The notes under the pieces: model-generated
What the model was told of the DNA's origin: nothing
Databases searched by the model: none
Seen by the model: the letters and a program-made list of their open reading frames with translations, nothing else
Shown here: positions 1-5,553 of the stretch, piece by piece
How the letters are laid out: each line of letters begins with the position of its first letter
Position numbering within the stretch: position 1 is the first letter of the stretch
Position numbers and translations under genes: made by a program
Source: JAHQVK01 sp039819565
GTDB lineage: Bacteria > Myxococcota > Kuafuiibacteriia > Kuafuiibacteriales > Kuafuiibacteriaceae
Assembly: GCA_039819565.1 (NCBI GenBank)
Contig: JBCBRU010000336.1
Span: 1 to 9,381 of the forward strand
DNA: 9,381 bases
Direction: 5' to 3'

Positions 1-47
1 AAACCCCTCTGACGAGAGGCGAAGCCGGCGCGAGCGGCAGGGGTTTT
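1..47 (-). terminator. Possible terminator hairpin after the Cys-rich lipoprotein gene
   Basis: Bases 1-8 (AAACCCCT) are the exact reverse complement of 39-46, giving an 8-bp stem around a 30-nt loop. The loop contains a smaller hairpin (GCCG 24-27 with CGGC 35-38), and CCTCT (6-10) can pair with AGAGG (15-19) as an alternative. Read on the minus strand, the structure starts 22 nt after the stop codon at 69-71 and ends in GGGGTTT at the window edge, so the rest of any T tract cannot be seen. The outer stem is nearly symmetric (AAAACCCC/GGGGTTT), so it could also act on the plus strand. The long loop makes this a tentative call. Confidence 0.4.
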
Positions 48-68
48 CACGATGCGAAGGCCCTGAGG

Positions 69-680
69 CTAACAGCCAGGGATCCCAATAAAGGGATCGA
101 GGCATCCGAACAGGGCCGTGCAGTCCTGAGCGGACTCAGCACATGAGAGCAGCTCGGCCGGCGAGGGAACGACGGCGGCGTAGACTCGAAAGCCCAACGT
201 CTGCCAGGACTCCGTACATAGCGCCCCGGCGCGAGTGGCGATGGCCCGTCGGTCCGGGTCGCTCGCGAGGGCCGGACCGGTTCCCGTCTCGAGGCAAGGG
301 TCAGCTCCGCTGGGGTCGAAGGGCGTTTGGCATCCGTCCGCCAGGCTCAGGCATCTCGTGACCTCCTGGACCGTGGCGGGATCGCCGCACCCACAATAGG
401 AGCGAAGCGAGCCAAATGAGCACTGGCGTGAGCTGCTCGTGCAGCGCCTGAGCACCTCGGTAGCCTGCGTGACGCACGCATCGACCTCGGGGCCGGTAGA
501 GACGCAAGACGCGAACAGCTCCCCCGCGCCGGAATCCACGCTGGGTTGAGTTCCAGCGTCGGCGGAGGTGTTGGTGGGCTCCTCGTCGCCGCAGCCCAGT
601 GCCCCCACGACCAAGCATGCAGCCAGCGTTCTCCAGGGCTGCGGATGCCGGACCCCAGCACGTCTTCTCGATGTGATCAT
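69..680 (-). CDS. Cys-rich putative lipoprotein, function unknown
   Basis: I do not recognise a family. The chosen ATG (678-680) gives about 203 residues. The N-terminus is basic (MITSRRRAG), followed by a hydrophobic stretch LAACLVVGAL and then GC at residues 29-30, which suggests a signal peptidase II site. The -3 residue is Ala rather than the preferred Leu, so this is a weak lipobox. The mature part begins with an acidic Ser/Thr/Gly-rich spacer (GDEEPTNTSADAG) and then carries 14 cysteines over about 145 residues, which suggests a compact disulfide-bonded domain outside the cytoplasm. The frame also stays open to a TTG at 717-719, 13 codons upstream. Neither start has a well-spaced Shine-Dalgarno site; GAGGGAG lies about 21 nt before the ATG. 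Its 5' end abuts the divergent coding region at 679. Reality of the gene is likely, its function open. Confidence 0.72.
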   Translation of the reverse strand: MITSRRRAGVRHPQPWRTLAACLVVGALGCGDEEPTNTSADAGTQPSVDSGAGELFASCVSTGPEVDACVTQATEVLRRCTSSSRQCSFGSLRSYCGCGDPATVQEVTRCLSLADGCQTPFDPSGADPCLETGTGPALASDPDRRAIATRAGALCTESWQTLGFRVYAAVVPSPAELLSCAESAQDCTALFGCLDPFIGIPGC

Positions 681-810
681 GAGTACCGAAGGGTGGCAGT
701 ACTCCCTCACGGCTGACAAGCTGTCCGATGCTCTCAGATTTCCCCTGATGCTCGACCTCGTCGTCGGTGCCCTTCGAGACGAGCCTTCGGTAACCTTCGG
801 AGGTGGCTAA
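679..810 (+). CDS. Small ORF, possibly the 5' half of a frameshifted gene
   Basis: This encodes 43 residues, beginning MSTEGWQYSLTADKLSDAL and ending SVTFGGG. GC content by codon position is about 67%, 47% and 67%, the low second position expected of real coding sequence. The hydrophobic pattern (ALRFPLMLDLVVGAL) resembles an amphipathic helix. No Shine-Dalgarno site precedes the ATG; a GTG two codons upstream (673-675) is no better. The TAA at 808-810 overlaps by 8 bases the GTG (803) of the next ORF, which has equally good coding statistics in the +1 frame. The two may be translationally coupled genes, or one gene of about 120 residues broken by a one-base indel or a sequencing error. No family is recognised. 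Confidence 0.45.
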   Translation: MSTEGWQYSLTADKLSDALRFPLMLDLVVGALRDEPSVTFGGG

Positions 811-1042
811 GGTTCTCTACGACGGGGAGATCGAGTGGGCGGCCCAGCACCATCTCGCCGGCTTCATCATCAGCTGGCCCGAGCCTCTCGACCCACGCTC
901 CGAGCAAGCGCTGCACGCGCGCATCTCGCAGCTCCTCGCGGCCGGATGGACGCCACCGCCAGGCTTCGCTCGGCCCCTCCCTGGAGGCCCGAAGCCCAAA
1001 GCCCTGGCCGCGCCCAGTACGGCACGGCGGGGGGTTGAGTAG
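803..1042 (+). CDS. Small ORF, possibly the 3' half of a frameshifted gene
   Basis: This encodes 79 residues starting at a GTG in the sequence GGAGGTGGCTAAGG. An in-frame TAA at 791-793 rules out an earlier start in this frame. Codon-position GC is roughly 72%, 57% and 80%, clearly better than the competing minus-strand frame over the same bases. The product has an ordered-looking core (GEIEWAAQHHLAGFIISWPE, then EQALHARISQLLAAGW) and a Pro/Ala-rich tail. The GGAGG at 799-803 overlaps the GTG and is too close to serve as its ribosome-binding site, so independent initiation is doubtful. Translation could depend on termination at 810, or on a +1 shift from the upstream frame between 794 and 810. 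It ends 13 bp before the convergent gene at 1056. Function unknown. Confidence 0.5.
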   Translation: MAKVLYDGEIEWAAQHHLAGFIISWPEPLDPRSEQALHARISQLLAAGWTPPPGFARPLPGGPKPKALAAPSTARRGVE

Positions 1043-1055
1043 GGGTCCCACCCAG

Positions 1056-1892
1056 CTACTTCTTCTCCGGCCGAGGGAGAATGACGACCACTCCGCCTTC
1101 GGCCACGAAATCGAGATCCAGACCGCGAAGTTTGTCGGCCTCGCCCGGAGCGAGCTCCCATCCCTGACGAGACACGGAGCCTATACGCACGACCAGAGGT
1201 CGGGGCCCCACCCGCGCCCGGCTTCGCGCTTCCTCGAAGGTCGCGACATAGGCCACCCCGCCGTGGGTCTGGAGCGCCTCCTTAGTGATGATCTTGGGGC
1301 CCACCATGATCACCTGGCCACGCCCGTCGCGGACGGTAGGAATCATCAAGGGACGGGCATCTATGCCCGTCGCGTCGACGATGAGCCCCGTCACCAACGC
1401 CGGCTCGCCGTCCACCCGGGGAGCGGAGGCGTCACGCCCGGGGGCCCGGCGGGTGGCCGGGAGGAGCGCATTGACCAGCCCACCGCGAAAGGGACACCTC
1501 AACACTACGTCGACACCCCCGTCGGAATAGTAACGGGAGTCCTTGACCCCGCACCCGTGGAGCAGCCCCTGTACCGTGGCTCTTACCCCGGGGTCCGCGA
1601 GCCGATCCCGCCCGGACGCACTCGCCGTCACTCGAACACCCTCGAGGGCCTCGAGGACATGGCGGTAGGCGTCGAGCTTGGCCGCACGTTCGGCTTCGAC
1701 GCGTACTCGAGCCACGCCGCCGAGAGCAGGGTTCGGCGTACCGCTTCCCGCAGCCAAGATCTCTCCCCGAGACCAATCAACCTTCGCCTGATCGAAGCGT
1801 TCGATCACCGCATCGTCCGCTCGGGACGAGCCCGTCCACGCCACGACAGCTCCCCCCAACGCCAGACCGAGCCAGGATCGCAGGCGCCTCAC
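1056..1892 (-). CDS. LPP20-like exported protein
   Basis: The product is 278 residues from a GTG start. Residues 1-25 form a Sec signal peptide (MRRLRSW, hydrophobic core, then SSRA) with likely signal peptidase I cleavage before DDAV. Residues about 34-140 match the LPP20-type pattern: a VDWSRGEILAAGSG strand, then the helix AEAERAAKLDAY-like segment (RVEAERAAKLDAYRHVLEAL, residues 64-83) and GVRV. The C-terminal part (TGLIVDATGIDARPLMIPTV, then MVGPKIITKEA and RVGPRPLVVR) is the extension often seen in delta-proteobacterial members. The family is periplasmic or outer-membrane associated and has no settled biochemical role. It is the last gene of the minus-strand unit beginning at 3427, 45 bp after its neighbour. 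Family assignment is from memory of motifs. Confidence 0.88.
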   Translation of the reverse strand: MRRLRSWLGLALGGAVVAWTGSSRADDAVIERFDQAKVDWSRGEILAAGSGTPNPALGGVARVRVEAERAAKLDAYRHVLEALEGVRVTASASGRDRLADPGVRATVQGLLHGCGVKDSRYYSDGGVDVVLRCPFRGGLVNALLPATRRAPGRDASAPRVDGEPALVTGLIVDATGIDARPLMIPTVRDGRGQVIMVGPKIITKEALQTHGGVAYVATFEEARSRARVGPRPLVVRIGSVSRQGWELAPGEADKLRGLDLDFVAEGGVVVILPRPEKK

Positions 1893-1937
1893 GATGCGTA
1901 CTGTACCCGGACCCGCTTGGCTCGGGCATGCTTCCCT

Positions 1938-2261
1938 TTAGTTTAAGCGGGCGGGAACCGGCTCGAGCGGAAGCGAGAGATCTCCCGAAAGGACTTCGAC
2001 GACCTCTTCGACGCGAAGGACCGGTCCTGCGCCGGAGGCATCCACTCGCATTCGTGCCGTCGACGCATCAAAAGAGAAATCAGACCTCCCGCCGAGATGC
2101 CACTTGGGCACGAGAACCCGCAGGGTCGAGCCCGACGCGATGGCGTGATAGCCCGGCGAATCGAGGTACATCGGCATGGGTGCGGTCGGGGAGAGCTTGG
2201 TGGGGTCCGACTGGGAGGGAGCCGACAGCCCCGCCGCGGAACCCGCGTCTTCGATGAGCAC
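1938..2261 (-). CDS. Hypothetical protein, start uncertain
   Basis: The GTG at 2259-2261 gives 107 residues. I recognise no family. The pattern is beta-strand-like (MYLDSPGYHAIASGSTLRVL, DASTARMRV, VLRVEEVVEVLSGDLSLPLE), with no signal peptide from this start and no cysteines. The same frame stays open upstream to beyond 2370, and the residues just before the GTG (GRIYHVHSAV) look protein-like, so the true N-terminus may lie further upstream without a start codon in frame. A run of eight G (2301-2308) lies in this stretch and could hide a frameshift. It sits 95 bp downstream of the hydrolase stop and 45 bp upstream of the LPP20-like gene, so co-transcription is likely. Confidence 0.62.
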   Translation of the reverse strand: MLIEDAGSAAGLSAPSQSDPTKLSPTAPMPMYLDSPGYHAIASGSTLRVLVPKWHLGGRSDFSFDASTARMRVDASGAGPVLRVEEVVEVLSGDLSLPLEPVPARLN

Positions 2262-2300
2262 CGCCGAGTGGACATGATAGATGCGCCCCGCCCATAGACC

Positions 2301-2308
2301 GGGGGGGG
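2301..2308. repeat. Homopolymer of eight G
   Basis: Eight consecutive G on the plus strand (C on the coding strand) lie between the stop of the acyl-CoA hydrolase gene and the assigned start of the next gene. It marks a place where slippage or a base-calling error could have moved the downstream reading frame. Confidence 0.9.
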
Positions 2309-2356
2309 CCTGAGGACGGACGGATCTCGATCGCTCCCGGAACGGGCTGCCCGGCC

Positions 2357-3427
2357 TTAAAAACGTAGATCGCGCTCCCCGAGCGATTCGAAGTAGGCGG
2401 CGATCGCGCTGTCATCGACCTCTTCCACCGAGCTCGGGCTCCACCGAGGTTTTCGGTCCTTGTCGATGAGCTGGGCGCGAATGCCCTCGAAGAAATCGTG
2501 TCCCTCCATGCAGCGCTGAACGATGCGGTACTCCATGATCATGGCCGCCTCGAAGTCGAGCCGAGCCCCCTCACGAAGCTGACGGAGCGTGACCTTGAGA
2601 CTGGTGGGAGACATCCGGCGCAGCGTGGCTCGAGTGTCCTCGGCCCACGCGCTCTGTTCTCTGGCCAAGCTCGCGAGAATATCCTCGACGCGATCGTAGA
2701 CGAAGCAGCGGTCGATGGCCTCGCGGATCTCGGGCAGCGACGGTTTGCCGGCCGCCGCCCCATGTCGGGCGAGCACCGCGTCGACCGCCTCTTGTGACGG
2801 CAGATCGGCGGCCGCGAGATCCGCAAGGAGGGCCGGGATCGATGCACTGGGCACAAAATGAGTGCCAAAACCGATGTCCATACAGTCGGCGGCTCCGATC
2901 CGAGCTCCCGTCAGAGAGAGATAGACGCCAATCTCACCCGGCAACCGGGGAAGAAAGTAGCTTCCACCCACGTCAGGGAAGAGTCCGATGTTGGTCTCGG
3001 GCATGGCAAAGGTCACGCGCTCGGTCACGACCCGATGAGATCCGTGGGCAGAGAGACCTTTACCTCCCCCCATCGTGATCCCGTCGAGCAAGGAGACATA
3101 GGGTTTTGGGAACCGATAGATGTTTCGATTGAGAGTATATTCCTCTCGAAAGAAGTCCCGCGTGAGTGCGCCATCGCTCTCACCGCGGCGATGAGCGAGC
3201 CCATCCAGCGCCACCGCACGAACATCTCCACCCGCGCAAAAGGCTCGGTCGCCCTCCCCCTGAATCACCACCGCGCTCACGTCGCGGTCCGAAGCCCACT
3301 CCGCCAGCTTTGCGTCGAGCTGCCGCACCTGGTTGAGGGTCAGGGCATTCAGCGCCTGCGGCCGATTCAAAGTGATCAGACCCAGCGGTCCTCGGCGTGC
3401 AAAGAGAATCTCGGCGTCATCGCTCAT
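2357..3427 (-). CDS. 3-hydroxyisobutyryl-CoA hydrolase (crotonase superfamily)
   Basis: The enzyme hydrolyses 3-hydroxyisobutyryl-CoA to 3-hydroxyisobutyrate and CoA in valine breakdown in the cytoplasm. From the ATG at 3425-3427 it has 356 residues, normal for the family. Visible crotonase motifs are ITLNRPQALNAL (18-29), the oxyanion-hole segment AFCAGGDVRA (62-71), and DGITMGGGKGLSAHGSHRV (115-133). The hydrolase-type signature FAMPETNIGLFPDVGGSYFL contains Glu144 and Asp152, with the same eight-residue spacing as the catalytic Glu/Asp pair of the human enzyme HIBCH. This separates it from ordinary enoyl-CoA hydratases, which are shorter. A TTG 13 codons upstream (3466) is possible, but the family needs no such extension. 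It is the first gene of the minus-strand unit and divergent from the ABM gene. Related hydrolases acting on other branched acyl-CoAs cannot be excluded. Confidence 0.94.
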   Translation of the reverse strand: MSDDAEILFARRGPLGLITLNRPQALNALTLNQVRQLDAKLAEWASDRDVSAVVIQGEGDRAFCAGGDVRAVALDGLAHRRGESDGALTRDFFREEYTLNRNIYRFPKPYVSLLDGITMGGGKGLSAHGSHRVVTERVTFAMPETNIGLFPDVGGSYFLPRLPGEIGVYLSLTGARIGAADCMDIGFGTHFVPSASIPALLADLAAADLPSQEAVDAVLARHGAAAGKPSLPEIREAIDRCFVYDRVEDILASLAREQSAWAEDTRATLRRMSPTSLKVTLRQLREGARLDFEAAMIMEYRIVQRCMEGHDFFEGIRAQLIDKDRKPRWSPSSVEEVDDSAIAAYFESLGERDLRF

Positions 3428-3438
3428 CGAGAAGCCTG

Positions 3439-3537
3439 TGTAGACCTCAGGCGCCGGAGAGTCCAAGCGTTTCGGTTTCCCTTACCCTAGGTCCTCAGCT
3501 CGTGTACCTCTTGGGCTCGCGGCGGAGGAGGTCTACA
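3439..3537. promoter_or_regulatory. Divergent intergenic region with a perfect 10-bp inverted repeat
   Basis: TGTAGACCTC at 3439-3448 is exactly complementary to GAGGTCTACA at 3528-3537. The arms lie at the two edges of the region between the hydrolase start (3427) and the ABM start (3537). The right arm includes the ABM ribosome-binding site and the first base of its ATG; the left arm places GAGG 15-18 nt before the hydrolase ATG. A related TGTACCTC occurs at 3503-3510. It may be a paired operator or only a duplicated ribosome-binding-site context. I see no convincing -35/-10 boxes here. Confidence 0.4.
3524..3531 (+). promoter_or_regulatory. Strong Shine-Dalgarno site for the ABM protein gene
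   Basis: GGAGGAGG lies 5 nt before the ATG at 3537. It is the clearest ribosome-binding site in the window and fixes this start; most other genes here have weak or absent sites. Confidence 0.85.
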
Positions 3538-3833
3538 TGTTCACGGTTCACGTCCATATTCATGTGAAGTCAGATTGCCTCGACGCCTTCATCGAGGCCA
3601 CGGCGGAAAACGCCCGGCACAGCCGCAAAGAGCCCGGCATCGCGACCTTCGAGCTGCTGCAGGCAGACGAAGACCCAACGAGCTTTCTCCTGGTAGAGAC
3701 GTACCGAGCCGCTGCGGACCAGGCCAAGCATAAGGAGACGGACCACTTCCATAGATGGGTGAAGACGGTCGAATCCATGATGGCCGAGCCCCGACGCGCC
3801 GTGAAGTACACGCTTCCCCTCCCTCCAGCGTGA
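3537..3833 (+). CDS. ABM-domain monooxygenase, LsrG/YgiN-like
   Basis: The product is 98 residues, the usual size for a single antibiotic biosynthesis monooxygenase (ABM) domain, a dimeric ferredoxin-like fold. Family landmarks are an opening beta strand (MFTVHVHIHVK), a helix with FIEATAENARHSRKEPG (18-34), the strand TFELLQ (37-42), FLLVETYR (50-57), and the HKETDHFHRW segment (65-74) with His65 and His70. EPG followed by FELLQ, then ETY and H..T.H, resembles LsrG, which processes phosphorylated autoinducer-2, more than the quinol monooxygenase YgiN. No lsr genes are nearby, so the substrate is not known; it is likely a small reactive or quinone-like metabolite. Cytosolic, no signal peptide. 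The gene appears monocistronic and is divergent from the acyl-CoA hydrolase gene. Confidence 0.92.
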   Translation: MFTVHVHIHVKSDCLDAFIEATAENARHSRKEPGIATFELLQADEDPTSFLLVETYRAAADQAKHKETDHFHRWVKTVESMMAEPRRAVKYTLPLPPA

Positions 3834-3907
3834 ACGCTCCCGCCCTCCTCTGAACAAGCTGCGGCCGGCCGACCCGCGTGAGCCGTCCCCAGGGTAGTCT
3901 CGGCCAG

Positions 3908-3966
3908 CGGGTTTCAAACGAGCCCCCAGGGTCCGGGTTTCGAACCGGGCCGACGTACCCGTTTTT
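3908..3966. promoter_or_regulatory. Repeated GGGTTTC-AAC dyads and hairpin in the 3834-4052 gap
   Basis: The 219-bp gap holds two similar elements 26 bp apart: CGGGTTTCAAAC (3908-3919), containing the dyad GTTT-C-AAAC, and CGGGTTTCGAAC (3934-3945). The second lies within a 7-bp stem, GGTCCGG (3930-3936) with CCGGGCC (3945-3951, one G-U pair), around an 8-nt loop. A TTTTT run (3962-3966) follows 10 nt later, too far for a classical terminator. The dyads may be operators for the repeat-protein gene, or the hairpin may end ABM transcription. It resembles a tRNA T-arm but no tRNA fits. Confidence 0.35.
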
Positions 3967-4052
3967 CGACGTCTCCGGTCCGCCTCATGGCTCGAAAAGT
4001 TGATTCAGGTCATAGCCGACGGGGTGGCATTCGGATTGCGCAGGCCGGTGGC

Positions 4053-5519
4053 ATGAAGACGAGCCCCCTGACTCCGAACCCGCTCTCCCTGCGCTCTCTG
4101 GTCCCCGTCGTGGACAAGGACTCCCTCCCTACGACAAGCTCGACTGCGAAAACGGTGGACCGTTCCACCCGCGCCGAGACCCGCGCCGCCTTTGAAGGGC
4201 TGTGGAGGCCCAATCCATCCACCTCTTCCTCGCCTCGAGGTGCGGAGCTCGACATCCTCCGCCTTCTCGGTGCGCTTCAGCCCAAGGCGCTCGGAGGACC
4301 AGTAGAGCGCCCCCAGCAAATCGCCGACACCCTCGTTCGTGCCCTCACCGATCAGCTTCAGAGCCCTCTCATCAAGCGAGGCGGCCCTGGAAAGCCCAAC
4401 GCCCTGCGCTTTGGTCCCACCTTGGCGACCGGAGCGGCCGCGGTGAGCCGCGGGGAGGGTCACGCTGCGGAGCTCTCCGGCCGCGTACGCGCCGGCATTG
4501 AAGGTCAAGTTGACGCGGGTGTTTACGCCGACGAACGCGGGGTGGGCCTCCAGGGGAGCTATGGAGTCTTCGGTGGTGCCGAGGCGGAGGTTCAGGGCCG
4601 CTTCGAGACCGACGCCCTCCAAGCCTCCGGACGAGCACGCGCTGCCTATGAGGCGTATGGTCAGGTTGACGGCCGCGTGGGCTTCGACGGCCTGAACTAC
4701 GGATACGACCTCAAGGCCCAATATGGAGCGGGCGTGGCCGCGGAGGCGGAAGGCGCCTTTAGGACGGCGGGCTTGGATGTCCGCGGGCAGCGTATCGACA
4801 TCAACGGTCAAGGCCGCGTGGTCGCCGAGGCGGGCGCTTTCGCCGAGGGCGAAGCCGACGTCGACATCGGACTCGACGGGGTTCAAGCCGAACTCGGAGC
4901 GAGCGCCTTCGCGGGGGCCCGAGCCATGGCTCAGGCGGAGGTCGGCATCGGTGACTTGGTGAAAGTCAAAGGCGAAGCCGGAGCTTGGGCGGGCATCGGG
5001 GTGGAAGGAAAGGCAAATATCGCATTCAAGGACGGCAAGTTGGCCATCGGCCTAGCCGGCGGGGTCGCGAAGGTGGTCGGGGCTGGATACGAGGGTACGG
5101 TGGAAATCGACGTCAAAGAGATCGGGCTCACCGCCGCCTCGGCGGGCTTTGATCTAGCCTCGGCCCCCCTCCGCTACGCTCTTGACCCCTCGGCCTTCGG
5201 ACGCGACGTCCAGAAGCTCTCCGACGGCATCGAGATGCTGGCCGGTTTCCCGGGGGACGTGACGGAGGCGGTGGAAGGTATCGCGAGCAGCGTGGTCCAG
5301 CAGATCGCCACCGGAGCACTGGCGGTCGATCCCAACGAATACGAGGAGGCCGCAGTCCGTCGACCCACTCCCCAACCGGCGACTCCGCCTCCGGCCCCGG
5401 TCCCTGCACCCTACCCTGCAACGGTAGAAGAAGCCTCGGCCCACATCGCCGACAGCCTCCTGCCCCTCTTGCTGCTCGCTCTGAAGCTCGACGCTTCCGA
5501 GGGTCGAGCTGACGACTAA
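4053..5519 (+). CDS. Gly/Ala/Glu-rich repeat protein, function unknown
   Basis: I place the start at the ATG at 4053 (488 residues) rather than at 3987, because the 22 codons between have only about 41% G/C at third positions while the codons after 4053 are strongly G/C-ending. Residues 1-70 are Ser/Thr/Pro-rich without a signal peptide. About 65-115 look helical (LDILRLLGALQ, QQIADTLVRALTDQL). Residues about 123-357 form degenerate modules of roughly 50-60 residues built from GxAxAEAxG strands, for example GRVRAGIEGQVDAGVYADE, GAGVAAEAEGAFRTAGLDV, GAFAEGEADVDIGLDGVQAE and GEAGAWAGIGVEGKANIAF. Then come helices, a Pro-rich linker (438-456) and a hydrophobic C-terminal segment (LLPLLLLALKL, 469-479). 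GAWAGIG...KDGKLAIG segments occur, as I recall, in large actinobacterial and myxobacterial proteins including toxin-like ones. Export, surface assembly or a toxin-carrier role is unproven. It is convergent with lysR. Confidence 0.85.
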   Translation: MKTSPLTPNPLSLRSLVPVVDKDSLPTTSSTAKTVDRSTRAETRAAFEGLWRPNPSTSSSPRGAELDILRLLGALQPKALGGPVERPQQIADTLVRALTDQLQSPLIKRGGPGKPNALRFGPTLATGAAAVSRGEGHAAELSGRVRAGIEGQVDAGVYADERGVGLQGSYGVFGGAEAEVQGRFETDALQASGRARAAYEAYGQVDGRVGFDGLNYGYDLKAQYGAGVAAEAEGAFRTAGLDVRGQRIDINGQGRVVAEAGAFAEGEADVDIGLDGVQAELGASAFAGARAMAQAEVGIGDLVKVKGEAGAWAGIGVEGKANIAFKDGKLAIGLAGGVAKVVGAGYEGTVEIDVKEIGLTAASAGFDLASAPLRYALDPSAFGRDVQKLSDGIEMLAGFPGDVTEAVEGIASSVVQQIATGALAVDPNEYEEAAVRRPTPQPATPPPAPVPAPYPATVEEASAHIADSLLPLLLLALKLDASEGRADD

Positions 5520-5523
5520 CCCA

Positions 5524-5537
5524 ATGACCGTGGTCAT
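5524..5537. repeat. Perfect palindrome ATGACC-GT-GGTCAT in the convergent gap
   Basis: A 6-bp perfect inverted repeat with a 2-base centre fills most of the 34-bp gap between the stops of the repeat-protein and lysR genes. The loop is too short for a good RNA hairpin and no T run follows, so a protein-binding site is more likely than a terminator. Confidence 0.5.
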
Positions 5538-5553
5538 GAACCCAGGATAGGTC

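Noticed and set aside
734..1051. A minus-strand ORF of 105 codons just upstream of the LPP20-like gene
   Set aside because: Its position would suit an operon, but third-position GC is lower (about 72%) than in the plus frame (about 80%) and the product is Arg/Gly-rich without a recognisable pattern.
1035..1946. A 303-codon plus-strand ORF opposite the LPP20-like gene
   Set aside because: It is the complement of a gene with a signal peptide and family motifs; the product is His/Arg/Pro-rich and shows no domain.
3930..3966. A possible tRNA, because GGGTTTCGAACC resembles a T-arm
   Set aside because: The flanking stems do not give a 5-bp T-stem with a 7-nt loop, and no acceptor stem, D-arm or anticodon arm can be built on either strand.
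3987..4052. Upstream ATG at 3987 as the start of the repeat-protein gene
   Set aside because: The 22 intervening codons have about 41% G/C third positions, unlike the rest of the gene, and the ATG lacks a ribosome-binding site.
4005..4886. A 293-codon open frame on the minus strand inside the repeat-protein gene
   Set aside because: It is antisense to strongly coding GC-rich repeats, which readily leave the opposite strand free of stops. It has no signal, motif or ribosome-binding site and its composition mirrors the plus-strand codons.
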